The notes under the pieces are model-generated. The model worked only from the letters and a program-made list of their open reading frames with translations. It did no database searches and was not told the origin of the DNA. 64,000 bases of DNA, from contig NZ_JAKZGS010000001.1 in assembly GCF_022549695.1 (NCBI RefSeq), positions 124,001-188,000 of the forward strand, written 5' to 3'. The stretch is from Belliella calami. GTDB taxonomy: Bacteria > Bacteroidota > Bacteroidia > Cytophagales > Cyclobacteriaceae. Below are positions 37,217 through 47,002 of the stretch, in pieces; positions within the stretch are counted from its first letter, which is position 1; each line of letters opens with the position of its first letter. The translations under genes were made by a program, and so were the position numbers.

Positions 37217-40200
37217 ATGAAAACAACCCACTTAAACATTCAAAAATTGAAATTTCTCTTGAAGAAATTTATTTCTACCAACCAATCGAGCCTGATACTG
37301 GCTTTAGCCTTTTCCCTGAACTTGATAAATTCGGGTGTCACTCTGGGATTTCAAGACCAAACAATAATTGTCAAAGGTGTGATCACCGATGATTTGGGAG
37401 AAGTAATCCCGGGTGCAACCATCATGGAAAAAGGAACACAAAACGGAACAGTGACTGATATTGATGGAAATTACCAGATCACTGTCAATTCAACTTCTGC
37501 GATCCTTGTGTACAGTTTCATGGGAATGAAACAGGTAGAAAGAGCAGTTGGTGATCAGACTACTTTGGACATCCAGATGCAGGGCGATGAACAAGCTCTG
37601 GAGGAAATTGTAGTGATCGGATATGGTTCCCAAAGAAAATCAGATCTTACTGGGGCCGTATCATCGGTAAGCTCATCCAACCTTCAAGAAAGACCGGTCA
37701 CAAACGTCGAACAGGCATTGGCAGGTCGGGCTCCTGGGGTAAATGTTTCGAGTAATTCGGGAAGACCTGGAGGACAGACGAACGTTAGAATCAGGGGTAA
37801 CAACTCAGTGAATGCGAGCAACAGCCCATTGTATGTAGTAGACGGTGTAATTGGAGCTGGCCCCATTAATTATCTAAACCCTAATGACATAGCATCGATG
37901 GAAATCCTAAAGGATGCTTCAGCTACAGCCATTTACGGTGCCAGAGGTGCAAACGGGGTGATCATAGTGACCACCAAAAGAGGAAGCAAAGATGGTGGCC
38001 AAATCAGCTACAACAGCTTCTATAGTATGGGAGAAATCGCCAATAAAATAGATGTATTGGACTCAGAGCAATTTCTGCAAGTAGAACAAAATTCCTACAA
38101 CAATGCGCAAAAATATGATCCTGATGGTTGGGCGTCTGGCAGATACACTGATCCAATGACTTACAGGAACAATCCCGACTTGTTTGATGCCAATGGAAAC
38201 CCCCTGTACAATACTGATTGGCAAGATGAAGCGACACGTCGTGCATTTAGTCAAAACCACAACTTGTCCCTAACAGGAGGCAATGAGGATAATTCATATG
38301 GAATATTTTTGAACTTTGCGGATGAACAAGGGATCATTAAAGAATCTTTTCTAAAAAGATACTCTGGGAGATTTGTCATGGATGGTAAAGTAAAGGAATG
38401 GTTGGATGTTGGTGGTAGTCTGACCTTCAACCATGTGGAAGAAAACAGGGTCGATGGCTCAGTTGGGGGATTGAGTCCATTGAGGATGATGATCGAAACC
38501 CTTCCCATCATACCTGTCCAGTATGCCGACGGAACTTTCGGAAGCAACATAGATTATCCCAACATGGAGGGTGGAGAAAACCCTGTCAACTTACTTCAAA
38601 ACAGGCAAAATATTCACAACACCCAAACTATCTTAGGTGATGTACACAGTACGGTCAAGTTCAATGAAAACCTGCAGTTGCGAAGTAATATAGGTGTCAA
38701 TGTGAACAATTTTCAAGAGAACTGGTATTCGGGTAAAGACTTGAGGCAATTAAGTGCTGACTTCAATGGTGAAGCTTGGGTTCGAAACACAAGAAGTAAT
38801 TACTGGCAATTTGAAAACTACCTAAACTACGAAAAGGAATTAAACGAAATGCATGCCATCAGTGGCTTGGTAGGGATAAGTTGGCAGCAGTTTGACTACT
38901 TTACCAGCAGAGCAGGATCAAGGGGATTTACTGATGACTTTTACCAGTACAACAATCTGGGCCTAGGATCCGATCCTCTTACACCTGAATCCAACAGGTA
39001 CAAATGGGCAATGAATTCATATTTTGGGAGATTCAATTATAACTTAGCAGGAAAGTATCTCTTCACGCTAACAGGAAGACTGGATGGATCATCCAAATTT
39101 GGAACAGGAAATAAGTTTGCATTTTTTCCATCAGCAGCCTTTGCTTGGAGAGTATCAGATGAAGACTTTATGGAGCAAGTGACTGCAGTATCTGATTTGA
39201 AGTTGCGAAGCAGTTATGGTGTTACAGGAAACTCTGAAATTGGGGTGTACCAATCTTTGGCAAGCATGGGGAATTCTACTGCCATTATTGGAGGGCAAAG
39301 AGCACCTGGAGTTGGTTTGGGAACCTTACCCAATCCAAATTTGAAATGGGAAAAAACTGCCCAGTTTGATGTTGGGGTAGAATTCGGAATGTTTAACAAT
39401 CGGATCCTCTTGGAAGTCGATTACTACTACAAGAAGACGACAGATATGCTCTTGAGCGCTCCAGTTCCTACAAGTAGTGGCTTTGCAAGCATTTATACAA
39501 ATATCGGAAGTATAGAAAACCAAGGGTTTGAATTTGGCATCAATACGGTAAATGTAGAAACGAGCAATTTCAGCTGGACTACCACATTCAACATTTCCAC
39601 AAATCGAAACAAAGTATTGGCTTTGGGTGCTGCCAATGATGACATTTTCCCAAGTCCATTCTTTCTTTCCAACACAAATATCCTTCGAGTAGGTCAACCA
39701 GTGGGTTCTTTCTATGGATTGGTGAGAGAAGGAACATGGGGAACTGACGAGGCTGACGAAGCAGCCATATACGGAATGCTTCCTGGTGATGTTAAATATA
39801 GAGATGTAAATGGAGATGGACAGATCAACAACAGTGACCGGGAAATCTTAGGAAATGGTATTCCAAAAGGGTTTGGTGCATTGTTTAACACATTTCAATA
39901 CAAGAACTTTGACCTGACACTTGACATCCAATTCAGTTATGGCAATGATATTTTGAATCTATCCAAACATGCTGCTGAAGACAGAACCGGTCAAGCCAAC
40001 AGTTTCGCTACTGTTTTGGAAGGCTGGACTCCTGAAAACCAAGAGACAATGGTTGCCCAAAACAGACCTTCAAGTTCCTATTTCCAATCAAACATTGATT
40101 CAAGAATGGTGGAAGATGGTTCATTTATCAGAGGACGAAACATCTTATTGGGATACAATTTCTCACCTGACTTGTTGGAAAGGCTTCGTATCAAGCAGCT

Positions 40201-40360
40201 TCGGCTATATGCATCAGTCCAGAATTTTTTCCTTTTGACTGAATATACAGGCTTTGATCCAGAAGTATCTACCTATGGAGATGCTTTTGCGCAGGGTATC
40301 ACTTTTTACGATTACCCAAAACCACGAACATACACGCTGGGAATCAACATGTCATTTTAA
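37217..40360 (+). CDS. susC: SusC/RagA TonB-dependent transporter (mannoside locus)
   Basis: The 1047-residue outer-membrane transporter has an uncommonly long N-region before the signal hydrophobic segment (about residues 25-50). A carboxypeptidase-D-like domain follows (about 55-130, VKGVITDDLGEVIPGATIME). The TonB-box-like stretch is EEIVVIGYGSQRKSDLTGAV, and the plug contains VRIRGNNSVNASNSPLYVVD and MEILKDASATAIYGARGANG. The barrel ends in TLGINMSF. It imports oligosaccharides captured by SusD, 23 bp downstream. No STN domain is present, so control is by the LacI protein rather than by an anti-sigma factor. Confidence 0.96.
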   Translation: MKTTHLNIQKLKFLLKKFISTNQSSLILALAFSLNLINSGVTLGFQDQTIIVKGVITDDLGEVIPGATIMEKGTQNGTVTDIDGNYQITVNSTSAILVYSFMGMKQVERAVGDQTTLDIQMQGDEQALEEIVVIGYGSQRKSDLTGAVSSVSSSNLQERPVTNVEQALAGRAPGVNVSSNSGRPGGQTNVRIRGNNSVNASNSPLYVVDGVIGAGPINYLNPNDIASMEILKDASATAIYGARGANGVIIVTTKRGSKDGGQISYNSFYSMGEIANKIDVLDSEQFLQVEQNSYNNAQKYDPDGWASGRYTDPMTYRNNPDLFDANGNPLYNTDWQDEATRRAFSQNHNLSLTGGNEDNSYGIFLNFADEQGIIKESFLKRYSGRFVMDGKVKEWLDVGGSLTFNHVEENRVDGSVGGLSPLRMMIETLPIIPVQYADGTFGSNIDYPNMEGGENPVNLLQNRQNIHNTQTILGDVHSTVKFNENLQLRSNIGVNVNNFQENWYSGKDLRQLSADFNGEAWVRNTRSNYWQFENYLNYEKELNEMHAISGLVGISWQQFDYFTSRAGSRGFTDDFYQYNNLGLGSDPLTPESNRYKWAMNSYFGRFNYNLAGKYLFTLTGRLDGSSKFGTGNKFAFFPSAAFAWRVSDEDFMEQVTAVSDLKLRSSYGVTGNSEIGVYQSLASMGNSTAIIGGQRAPGVGLGTLPNPNLKWEKTAQFDVGVEFGMFNNRILLEVDYYYKKTTDMLLSAPVPTSSGFASIYTNIGSIENQGFEFGINTVNVETSNFSWTTTFNISTNRNKVLALGAANDDIFPSPFFLSNTNILRVGQPVGSFYGLVREGTWGTDEADEAAIYGMLPGDVKYRDVNGDGQINNSDREILGNGIPKGFGALFNTFQYKNFDLTLDIQFSYGNDILNLSKHAAEDRTGQANSFATVLEGWTPENQETMVAQNRPSSSYFQSNIDSRMVEDGSFIRGRNILLGYNFSPDLLERLRIKQLRLYASVQNFFLLTEYTGFDPEVSTYGDAFAQGITFYDYPKPRTYTLGINMSF

Positions 40361-40383
40361 AAACACTTCAAACTTGAAATCAA

Positions 40384-41889
40384 ATGAAAAAATCGATATA
40401 TATTAACTTGAAAAACATACTTCTGTTTTCGGGTTTACTTCTATCTAGTTCATGTATGGACTTTTTGGAAGAGAGAAATGAATCTAATTATACACAGGAA
40501 AATTATTTCCAGACGCCAGAACATGCCGAAGCGGCAATAAACCACCTATATAGCAGCTTGCGCTTTATTTCCAATGGTGCCGGAACTTACGGAGAAAGTC
40601 CATTCATGAGTTTGGAATTCCCAACTGGATTAGTCAATACTGAAGTGGGTCAAAGCCAATTCAACAACACTTTACGCAACCTGACCACCAATACGGAAAA
40701 CAATTATTTCAATGTTTGGTGGGAACAGTCCTACAGGGCAATTGCCAATGCAAATTTGGCAATTGAAAGAATCCCAGATATTCTTATGAATGAAAATACG
40801 CAGCAAAATTTAATTGCCGAAGCTCATTTTTTCAGGGCTTTCAATTATTTCAATTTGGTAAGGCTTTTTGGAGACATTCCTTTTATTACTGTCCCGATTG
40901 ATGCAGATTCAGAACTCCTGTACCCTAGCAGATCTTCGCAGGAATCCATCTATGAACTGATAGTTTCTGACCTACAGATTGCAGAAGAAAGTAGCATCCC
41001 AGCCAGCACCACCAACGGTAGAATCAGTCAGGGAGCTATCAAATCTTTATTGGCACAAGTTTACTTGACTATGGCTGGATATCCACTTCAGGCAGGTGAC
41101 AACTATTATACCCTTGCTGCCGAAAAAGCCAAGGAAGTAATTGACCAAGGAACTTATAGGTTATTTGACACCTACGATGACCTGCACGATCCAAGTGTAC
41201 AGCTTAGTGGAGAGATTATTTTCAAGAATCAATATCTTATTGGTTTTGCAACCAGTGGGATGACTGCTTGGCTTCTTCCACGCAATAGAAACATTTCCCA
41301 GTTTTCCGATGAATTTGGTGTCATGTTCCCGACCCCGGCATTTATAAATTCACATGAGCCCGAAGATTTAAGGATTGCGGAAAGAGGATTTTACTATACC
41401 TCCTACCCTAGCATCAATAATCCAAGCCAAGAAGTGTCATTTGGAGGACATTATATATACAAATATTTTGATGAAGAAGCTGTATTGAATACCGCCCAAA
41501 GTGAGTTAGGCTTTATCTTTATCAGGTATGCAGAAGTGCTATTGACTTTTGCAGAAGCGGGATTTGAAGCATATGGAGCAACATCAGAAGTATTGGATGC
41601 TGTCAATGTAATTAGAGAACGTGCAAATTTGGAATTATATACCGCTGGAAACCTAACCAGGGAAGCCATTTGGAAAGAACGTTTCCACGAACTCGCCTTT
41701 GAGAATAAAACTTGGTACGATATGATCAGAAGAAGGATGGTGATGAATCTAGCCACTGGGACATTTGAGAATTTTGTTGGTCATTCCTTCACATATGGGC
41801 CTACACTAAGTGAAAAATACCTCCTATTTGCAATTCCTCAAAGAGAAATTGACAACAACTCAAACCTTACCCAAAATCCGGAATGGTAA
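40384..41889 (+). CDS. susD: SusD/RagB family lipoprotein (mannoside locus)
   Basis: The 501-residue surface lipoprotein has lipobox LSSSC with Cys24. N-terminal SusD helices (EHAEAAINHLYSSLRF) are followed by SYRAIANANLAIERIP, the central AEAHFFRAFNYFNLVRLFGD motif and the C-terminal block FHELAFENKTWYDMIRRRM, ending FAIPQREIDNNSNLTQNPEW. The last motif is typical of the family. It lies directly behind SusC and in front of GH92, suggesting binding of alpha-mannosides. Confidence 0.95.
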   Translation: MKKSIYINLKNILLFSGLLLSSSCMDFLEERNESNYTQENYFQTPEHAEAAINHLYSSLRFISNGAGTYGESPFMSLEFPTGLVNTEVGQSQFNNTLRNLTTNTENNYFNVWWEQSYRAIANANLAIERIPDILMNENTQQNLIAEAHFFRAFNYFNLVRLFGDIPFITVPIDADSELLYPSRSSQESIYELIVSDLQIAEESSIPASTTNGRISQGAIKSLLAQVYLTMAGYPLQAGDNYYTLAAEKAKEVIDQGTYRLFDTYDDLHDPSVQLSGEIIFKNQYLIGFATSGMTAWLLPRNRNISQFSDEFGVMFPTPAFINSHEPEDLRIAERGFYYTSYPSINNPSQEVSFGGHYIYKYFDEEAVLNTAQSELGFIFIRYAEVLLTFAEAGFEAYGATSEVLDAVNVIRERANLELYTAGNLTREAIWKERFHELAFENKTWYDMIRRRMVMNLATGTFENFVGHSFTYGPTLSEKYLLFAIPQREIDNNSNLTQNPEW

Positions 41890-41893
41890 ATTA

Positions 41894-41937
41894 ATATTGG
41901 GATTTAGCTTCATATAAGACAAGCTAAATCCCAATAT
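41894..41937 (+). other. Long perfect hairpin between susD and GH92
   Basis: A 17-bp perfect stem (41894-41910 with 41921-41937) has a 10-nt loop and no T tail, starting 5 bp after the SusD stop. Without a T run it is more likely an mRNA-stability or processing element that sets SusCD above the enzymes than a terminator. Its left arm contains GGATTTAGCTT, the same 11-mer that occurs in the susC operator region. Confidence 0.7.
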
Positions 41938-42016
41938 GATCCATCCTCTTTCAAACAAAAGACATCATGGATTAAGGAGATGACAAATAAAAAATCACAC
42001 TATCAATATTCTTAAA

Positions 42017-44341
42017 ATGAAATTTAAAACTCCAAAAAACATCAAAGGATATTTATCTTTTCTTTGGTGCATTGCCATTATCTCTACGCAAGTCAATGCG
42101 CAGGATTTCCATGTTGAAGAGCAAGATCCGGTGGACTGGGTCAATCCGCTTATTGGAACAGATTCCAAACCTAGTTTTTCCAATGGCAATGTTTACCCTG
42201 CAATAGCTTTGCCTTGGGGAATGAATTTTTGGACTCCCCAAACGGGTGAAATGGGCAACGGCTGGGCATACACTTACAATGCTGATAAAATCAGGGGATT
42301 CAAGCAAACACATCAACCCTCCCCTTGGATGAATGATTATGGACAGTTTTCCATCATGCCAGTAACAGGACAATTAAAAATTGACGAGACTGAGAGAGCG
42401 AGCTGGTTTTCGCATAAAGCCGAGAAAGTTAAGCCTTATTATTACAGCGTTTATCTTGCCGATTATGATGTTACGACAGAGCTTACTCCGACAGAAAGGG
42501 CTGCAAGCTTTAGGTTTACATTTCCCAAAACAGACAGTGCATACATTGTTGTAGATGCTTTTGATAAAGGATCTTATGTAAAAATCATCCCTGAAGAAAG
42601 AAAAATAATAGGCTACACCACCAAGAACAGTGGTGGTGTTCCTGAAAATTTCAAAAACTATTTTGTGATTGTCTATGACAAAGATTTTTCATTCAAGCAA
42701 ACCTTCTCTTCTGGTGAACTGGCGGATGATTTGGAAATTGGAGCCAATCATGTCGGTGCAGTGGTAGGTTTCAAGACAAATAAGGGCGAACAGGTACATG
42801 CCAAAGTAGCATCTTCATTTATAAGTTTTGAACAAGCTGAGATCAACCTTCGGGAAATTGGTGAAAAAGGTTTTGAACAAGTCAAAGAAGAAGGAAAAGA
42901 AATATGGAATAAAGAACTCGGAAGGGTAAAAGTAAATGGTGGTACACCAGATCAATTTAGGACCTTTTACTCCAATCTATATAGAACATTACTTTTCCCA
43001 AGAAAATTTTATGAGATAGATGAGGATGAAAAGGTAATGCATTACAGTCCATACAATGGTGAGGTTTTGCCTGGATACATGTTTACAGATACTGGATTTT
43101 GGGATACTTTTCGTTCACTTTTTCCATTTCTGAATGTGATGTATCCAAGCTTGAGCGCAAAAATGCAAGAGGGTCTGGTAAATGCATACAAAGAAAGTGG
43201 ATGGCTACCTGAATGGGCAAGCCCAGGACTGAGGAATGTGATGATTGGCAACAATTCAGCATCAGTTGTCGCTGATGCATATCTGAAATTGAATGCCCAA
43301 AACCAGGTTGATTATGATATAGAAACTTTGTATGAAGCTTTGATTCATGGGGCAAACAATGAAGGACCATTGACCGCTGTAGGTAGAGCTGGTGTATCTT
43401 ACTACAATGATTTGGGTTATGTCCCATATGATGTGAACATCAAAGAAAATGCTGCCAGAACTTTGGAATATGCTTATAACGATTTCACAATCTATCAATT
43501 GGGTAAGGCACTGAACAAGCCAAAAGAAGAGGTTGAATTGTATAAGAAAAGAAGTCAAAATTACAGGAAGCTTTTTGATCCTGAGACGAATTTGATGCGA
43601 GGAAAACTAGAAAACGGTGAATTCATGAGTCCTTTTAATCCATTCAAATGGGGGGATGCTTTCACAGAAGGCAACAGCTGGCATTACACATGGTCTGTTT
43701 TTCATGACATCCAAGGTTTGATCGATTTGATGGGTGGCAAACAAGAGTTTGTGAAGCAATTGGATACTGTATTTACCTTGCCTCCAATATTTGATGAAAG
43801 CTATTACAGAGGAGTCATCCATGAAATCAGGGAAATGCAAGTAGCGGATATGGGTCAATATGCCCACGGCAACCAACCTATCCAACATATGATTTATCTC
43901 TACAATTATGCAAATGAACCATGGAAAGCACAGTATTGGGTTAGGGAAACAATGGATAAAATGTATCTCCCTACACCAGATGGATATTGTGGCGACGAAG
44001 ACAATGGCCAGACTTCGGCTTGGTATGTCTTTTCGGCATTGGGATTTTATCCAGTAAGTCCTGCTACTGATGAATACATCATAGGAAGTCCTCTCTTTGA
44101 AAAGGTCGAGTTGGAATTGGAAAATGGAAAGACAGTTTCGATCCAAGCTGCCAACAACAACAAGAAAAATCGCTATGTACAAACACTGAAACTAAACGGT
44201 AAAACCTCCACAAAAAACTACATCAAGCATGGTGATTTGATGAAAGGATTAAAAATAGAATTTGAAATGGGTGACGAGCCTAACAAAAATCGAGGGATAA
44301 AACAAGAGGATTTACCATTCTCTCTTTCAACCCAAAAATAA
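42017..44341 (+). CDS. GH92 family alpha-mannosidase, first copy
   Basis: The 774-residue exported enzyme has a signal peptide (ending near QVNAQ). The N-terminal beta-sandwich carries DWVNPLIGTDSKPSFSNGNVYPA and FKQTHQPSPWMNDYGQF, and the (alpha/alpha)6 domain has YMFTDTGFWDTFRSLFPF, EGNSWHYTWSVFHD and the catalytic-base region CGDEDNGQTSAWYVFSALGFYP. GH92 enzymes are calcium-dependent inverting alpha-mannosidases. The THQPSPW variant at the substrate loop differs from the THFSGTG form of the second GH92 in this operon, so the two probably cut different alpha-mannosidic linkages. A tandem repeat pair follows within one base of the stop. Confidence 0.93.
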   Translation: MKFKTPKNIKGYLSFLWCIAIISTQVNAQDFHVEEQDPVDWVNPLIGTDSKPSFSNGNVYPAIALPWGMNFWTPQTGEMGNGWAYTYNADKIRGFKQTHQPSPWMNDYGQFSIMPVTGQLKIDETERASWFSHKAEKVKPYYYSVYLADYDVTTELTPTERAASFRFTFPKTDSAYIVVDAFDKGSYVKIIPEERKIIGYTTKNSGGVPENFKNYFVIVYDKDFSFKQTFSSGELADDLEIGANHVGAVVGFKTNKGEQVHAKVASSFISFEQAEINLREIGEKGFEQVKEEGKEIWNKELGRVKVNGGTPDQFRTFYSNLYRTLLFPRKFYEIDEDEKVMHYSPYNGEVLPGYMFTDTGFWDTFRSLFPFLNVMYPSLSAKMQEGLVNAYKESGWLPEWASPGLRNVMIGNNSASVVADAYLKLNAQNQVDYDIETLYEALIHGANNEGPLTAVGRAGVSYYNDLGYVPYDVNIKENAARTLEYAYNDFTIYQLGKALNKPKEEVELYKKRSQNYRKLFDPETNLMRGKLENGEFMSPFNPFKWGDAFTEGNSWHYTWSVFHDIQGLIDLMGGKQEFVKQLDTVFTLPPIFDESYYRGVIHEIREMQVADMGQYAHGNQPIQHMIYLYNYANEPWKAQYWVRETMDKMYLPTPDGYCGDEDNGQTSAWYVFSALGFYPVSPATDEYIIGSPLFEKVELELENGKTVSIQAANNNKKNRYVQTLKLNGKTSTKNYIKHGDLMKGLKIEFEMGDEPNKNRGIKQEDLPFSLSTQK

Positions 44342-44482
44342 TATGATTATCCGCAATTACACCAGAAGGTAAATAAAACAAGATCAAGCGGATAATCGTC
44401 GACGGATGACAGTCGACAGCAGCTGAATTCAAAGTTTGTACCTAATTAAATATGGCTACTGGTGTGAAAGCGGATATTCATA
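44342..44482 (+). repeat. Palindromic repeat, subfamily 3 (ACACCAG arms), first of a tandem pair
   Basis: This 141-bp copy has left arm TATGATTATCCGCAATTACACCAG and right arm CTACTGGTGTGAAAGCGGATATTCATA, which are inverted repeats. An internal GCGGATAATCGTCGAC lets the left arm also form its own hairpin. It begins one base after the GH92 stop. Confidence 0.9.
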
Positions 44483-44490
44483 AAATATAA

Positions 44491-44641
44491 TATGATTATC
44501 CGCAATTACACCAGAAGGTAAATAAAACAATTGGATCAAGCGGATAATCGTCGACGGATGACAGTAGACAGTCGACAGCAGCTGAATTCAAAGTTTGTAC
44601 CTAATTAAATATGGGTACTGGTGTGAAAGCGGATATTCATA
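44491..44641 (+). repeat. Palindromic repeat, subfamily 3, second of a tandem pair
   Basis: This copy is nearly identical to 44342-44482 at a period of 149 bp, with two small insertions (about 3 and 7 bp, the latter doubling GACAGT). The pair looks like a local tandem duplication. It leaves 30 bp before the ROK start. The two copies fill the 330-bp gap. Confidence 0.9.
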
Positions 44642-44671
44642 TAGTATAAACAGTTAAGTACAGAAAAGTAA

Positions 44672-45562
44672 ATGATTGATAATTTAATATTGGGAGCCGA
44701 TATAGGCGGCTCCCATATCACTACGGGTGTGATAAACCCCAAATTAAACTGCTTAGTTTCAGATAGTATTTACCGTTTGCCAATCGATTCCAAATCCAAT
44801 GCAGAAAACATCCTTGATCTCTGGTCTGAAGCTATCCATGTACAATTAGTCAAATACTCCCAAATCGATCAAATCGCCTTGGCTATGCCGGGACCTTTTG
44901 ATTATCAAATAGGTGTGTCGTTGATTCAAGATCAAGGCAAATACCTTTCTTTATATGGAATGAACATAAAGCAATATCTAGCGAAGCGCTTAGCATTGAA
45001 TTCCGAAAATATTGTTTTTGTAAATGATGCAGTAAGTTTTCTTTCAGGGGAGATTTATGCAGGAAAAGCCAAATCTGGCAAATCAATCATCGCACTGACT
45101 CTTGGTACTGGCTTAGGTGCTGCTGAACATAAAAATGGACTGACCCGTGATATTGCTTTGTGGCAGGAGTCATTCAGGGGTTTTAAAGCAGAACACTTCT
45201 TTTCGACAAGATGGTTTATTGAAAGATTCAATCAGATTACCGGGGGAAAGGTAGACCATGTAAAAGCCCTTTTGGAAGTTAAAGACCAGCAGGTTTGCAT
45301 TGATATATTTGAGGAATTTGCCGATAATCTCTGTGAGTTTCTTACCGGATGGATTGGAGATTCTGAATTTGATTCATTGGTTTTGGGGGGAAATATAAGC
45401 AAGTCATCAAATCTTTTCTTACCCAAATTGGAGCAAGGGTTAAGCCAGAATGGTGTTCATTTGGACACTTGGGTCAGCGATTTGGGAGAAGAAGCACTTT
45501 TGATTGGAGCAGTGTATAATGGTATCATTTCAAAAGAATCCAAAGAATTAAAAAATGATTAA
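44672..45562 (+). CDS. ROK family sugar kinase
   Basis: The 296-residue cytoplasmic protein has the phosphate-1 ATP motif LGADIGGSHITTGVI at the N-terminus, the catalytic-Asp region FVNDAVSFLSGE (Asp in VNDA) and the phosphate-2 motif ALTLGTGLGAAEHKNG. The Cys-rich zinc motif (CxCGxxGC) of many ROK proteins is missing, and no HTH is present, so it is a kinase rather than a repressor. In this operon, mannose or glucose released by the GH92/GH43 enzymes and imported by the MFS carrier is the likely substrate. It lies 24 bp before the MFS gene. Confidence 0.88.
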   Translation: MIDNLILGADIGGSHITTGVINPKLNCLVSDSIYRLPIDSKSNAENILDLWSEAIHVQLVKYSQIDQIALAMPGPFDYQIGVSLIQDQGKYLSLYGMNIKQYLAKRLALNSENIVFVNDAVSFLSGEIYAGKAKSGKSIIALTLGTGLGAAEHKNGLTRDIALWQESFRGFKAEHFFSTRWFIERFNQITGGKVDHVKALLEVKDQQVCIDIFEEFADNLCEFLTGWIGDSEFDSLVLGGNISKSSNLFLPKLEQGLSQNGVHLDTWVSDLGEEALLIGAVYNGIISKESKELKND

Positions 45563-45586
45563 CAACAAATAGTACAATTTATCCAT

Positions 45587-47002
45587 ATGGCCATAATACC
45601 CTTGCAACACAGCAAAGACAATACTATTCCCTCAGCATCCGGACATTCTAATTCAGGGCCATTATTTTTGGTTACTGTCTTGTTTTTCATGTGGGGAATT
45701 ATCACATGCATGAATGACATATTAATACCCCATTTCCAGCAAGTTTTCACTTTGAAAAACTGGCAGGCAATGCTTGTACAAACAGCATTTTTTGGTGCTT
45801 ATTTCTTTATTTCTTTACTCTATTATATCATTTCAATCAAATATGGAGATCCAATCAGGCAGATTGGGTACAAGAAAGGGATTATCATCGGACTTGCAAT
45901 AGCAGGAATCGGATGCTTGTTGTTTTATCCAGCTGCAAGTTTGGTCTCCTATTCCTTCTTTTTATTTGCATTATTCATTTTGGCCTCTGGTATTACCTTA
46001 CTTCAAATAGCCGCCAATCCTTACGTCACCATCTTGGGTAAGCCCGATGGTGCCAGTAGCAGGTTAAACATGACACAAGCATTTAATTCTTTGGGAACTA
46101 CCATTGCTCCAATTCTTGGAGGTTTTCTGATTTTTAGGGGAGTTTCTGAAAATGGTCTAGCAATAGATCTTGTCAAACTTCCTTACCTCGGACTAGCACT
46201 GACACTTTTCATCTTGGCTTTGGTATGTTGGTTTGCAAGGCTCCCAGAGATCGCTACAAATCAAAAGCTGCTTCAACAAAAAGGCGCTATGAAATTCAAC
46301 CATTTGAGATCTGGAATCATAGCAATTTTCGCCTATGTAGGAGCTGAAGTCTCTATTGGTAGCAATCTAATTAATTTTGCTCAGCAAGATAATATTGCTG
46401 GTTTGGATGAAGCATCAGCCAGTCATTACTTGGCTTTGTTTTGGGGTGGGGCAATGGTCGGTAGGTTTTTTGGAGCTATTGCCTTGGGATCGTTCAGAAG
46501 TAATTTGCAACGTTTGGCTCTTATCTTGGCAAGTGGATTTGTCGCCCTCCTAGCCTTATGGCTTACCTATGGATCAGAAATAGCTGGCTATGGATCATTG
46601 ATCATCATGACCAATATAGCTGTAATATTATTAGGTAAATTTATCCCCCAGCGGACCTTATGGATGTTTGCTACAGTGACCATTTTACTCTTGCTGAGTG
46701 GTATTTTCTTACAGGGGCATCTTGCATTATGGTCGGTAGTAGCTATTGGAATATTCAATTCCATTATGTTTCCGACTATCTTTTCTTTGGCGGTCAAAGG
46801 TTTGGCGGAATACACTTCACAGGCATCATCATTATTGGTGATGGCAATCGTAGGTGGCGCTATTATCACGCCCTTACAAGGTTTGGTTGCAGATATATTT
46901 GGAAGTATCCAATTGGGATTTATAGTACCATTAATTTGCTACCTTTATATAGTTTATTTTGGTTTTTACGGATATATACCATCAATAAATAAAAACATAT
47001 GA
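45587..47002 (+). CDS. Sugar MFS transporter, FucP/GluP type
   Basis: The 471-residue inner-membrane carrier has about 12 transmembrane helices. The opening LFLVTVLFFMWGIITCMNDI and the block LLQIAANPYVTILGKP, followed by RLNMTQAFNSLGTTIAPILG, are the hallmarks of the FucP/GluP (glucose/galactose/fucose) proton symporters. The final quarter keeps SLAVKGLAEYTSQASSLLVM. It should import the monosaccharide liberated in the periplasm, handing it to the ROK kinase upstream. Its stop overlaps the start of the following GH92 gene by ATGA. Confidence 0.93.
   Translation: MAIIPLQHSKDNTIPSASGHSNSGPLFLVTVLFFMWGIITCMNDILIPHFQQVFTLKNWQAMLVQTAFFGAYFFISLLYYIISIKYGDPIRQIGYKKGIIIGLAIAGIGCLLFYPAASLVSYSFFLFALFILASGITLLQIAANPYVTILGKPDGASSRLNMTQAFNSLGTTIAPILGGFLIFRGVSENGLAIDLVKLPYLGLALTLFILALVCWFARLPEIATNQKLLQQKGAMKFNHLRSGIIAIFAYVGAEVSIGSNLINFAQQDNIAGLDEASASHYLALFWGGAMVGRFFGAIALGSFRSNLQRLALILASGFVALLALWLTYGSEIAGYGSLIIMTNIAVILLGKFIPQRTLWMFATVTILLLLSGIFLQGHLALWSVVAIGIFNSIMFPTIFSLAVKGLAEYTSQASSLLVMAIVGGAIITPLQGLVADIFGSIQLGFIVPLICYLYIVYFGFYGYIPSINKNI

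Noticed and set aside
41894-41937. Rho-independent terminator after susD
   Set aside because: There is no T run after the stem, and genes of the same pathway follow in the same direction.
43607-44182. 191-residue antisense frame within the first GH92 gene
   Set aside because: It lies fully opposite a conserved catalytic region and shows no domain pattern; it is a by-product of codon bias.
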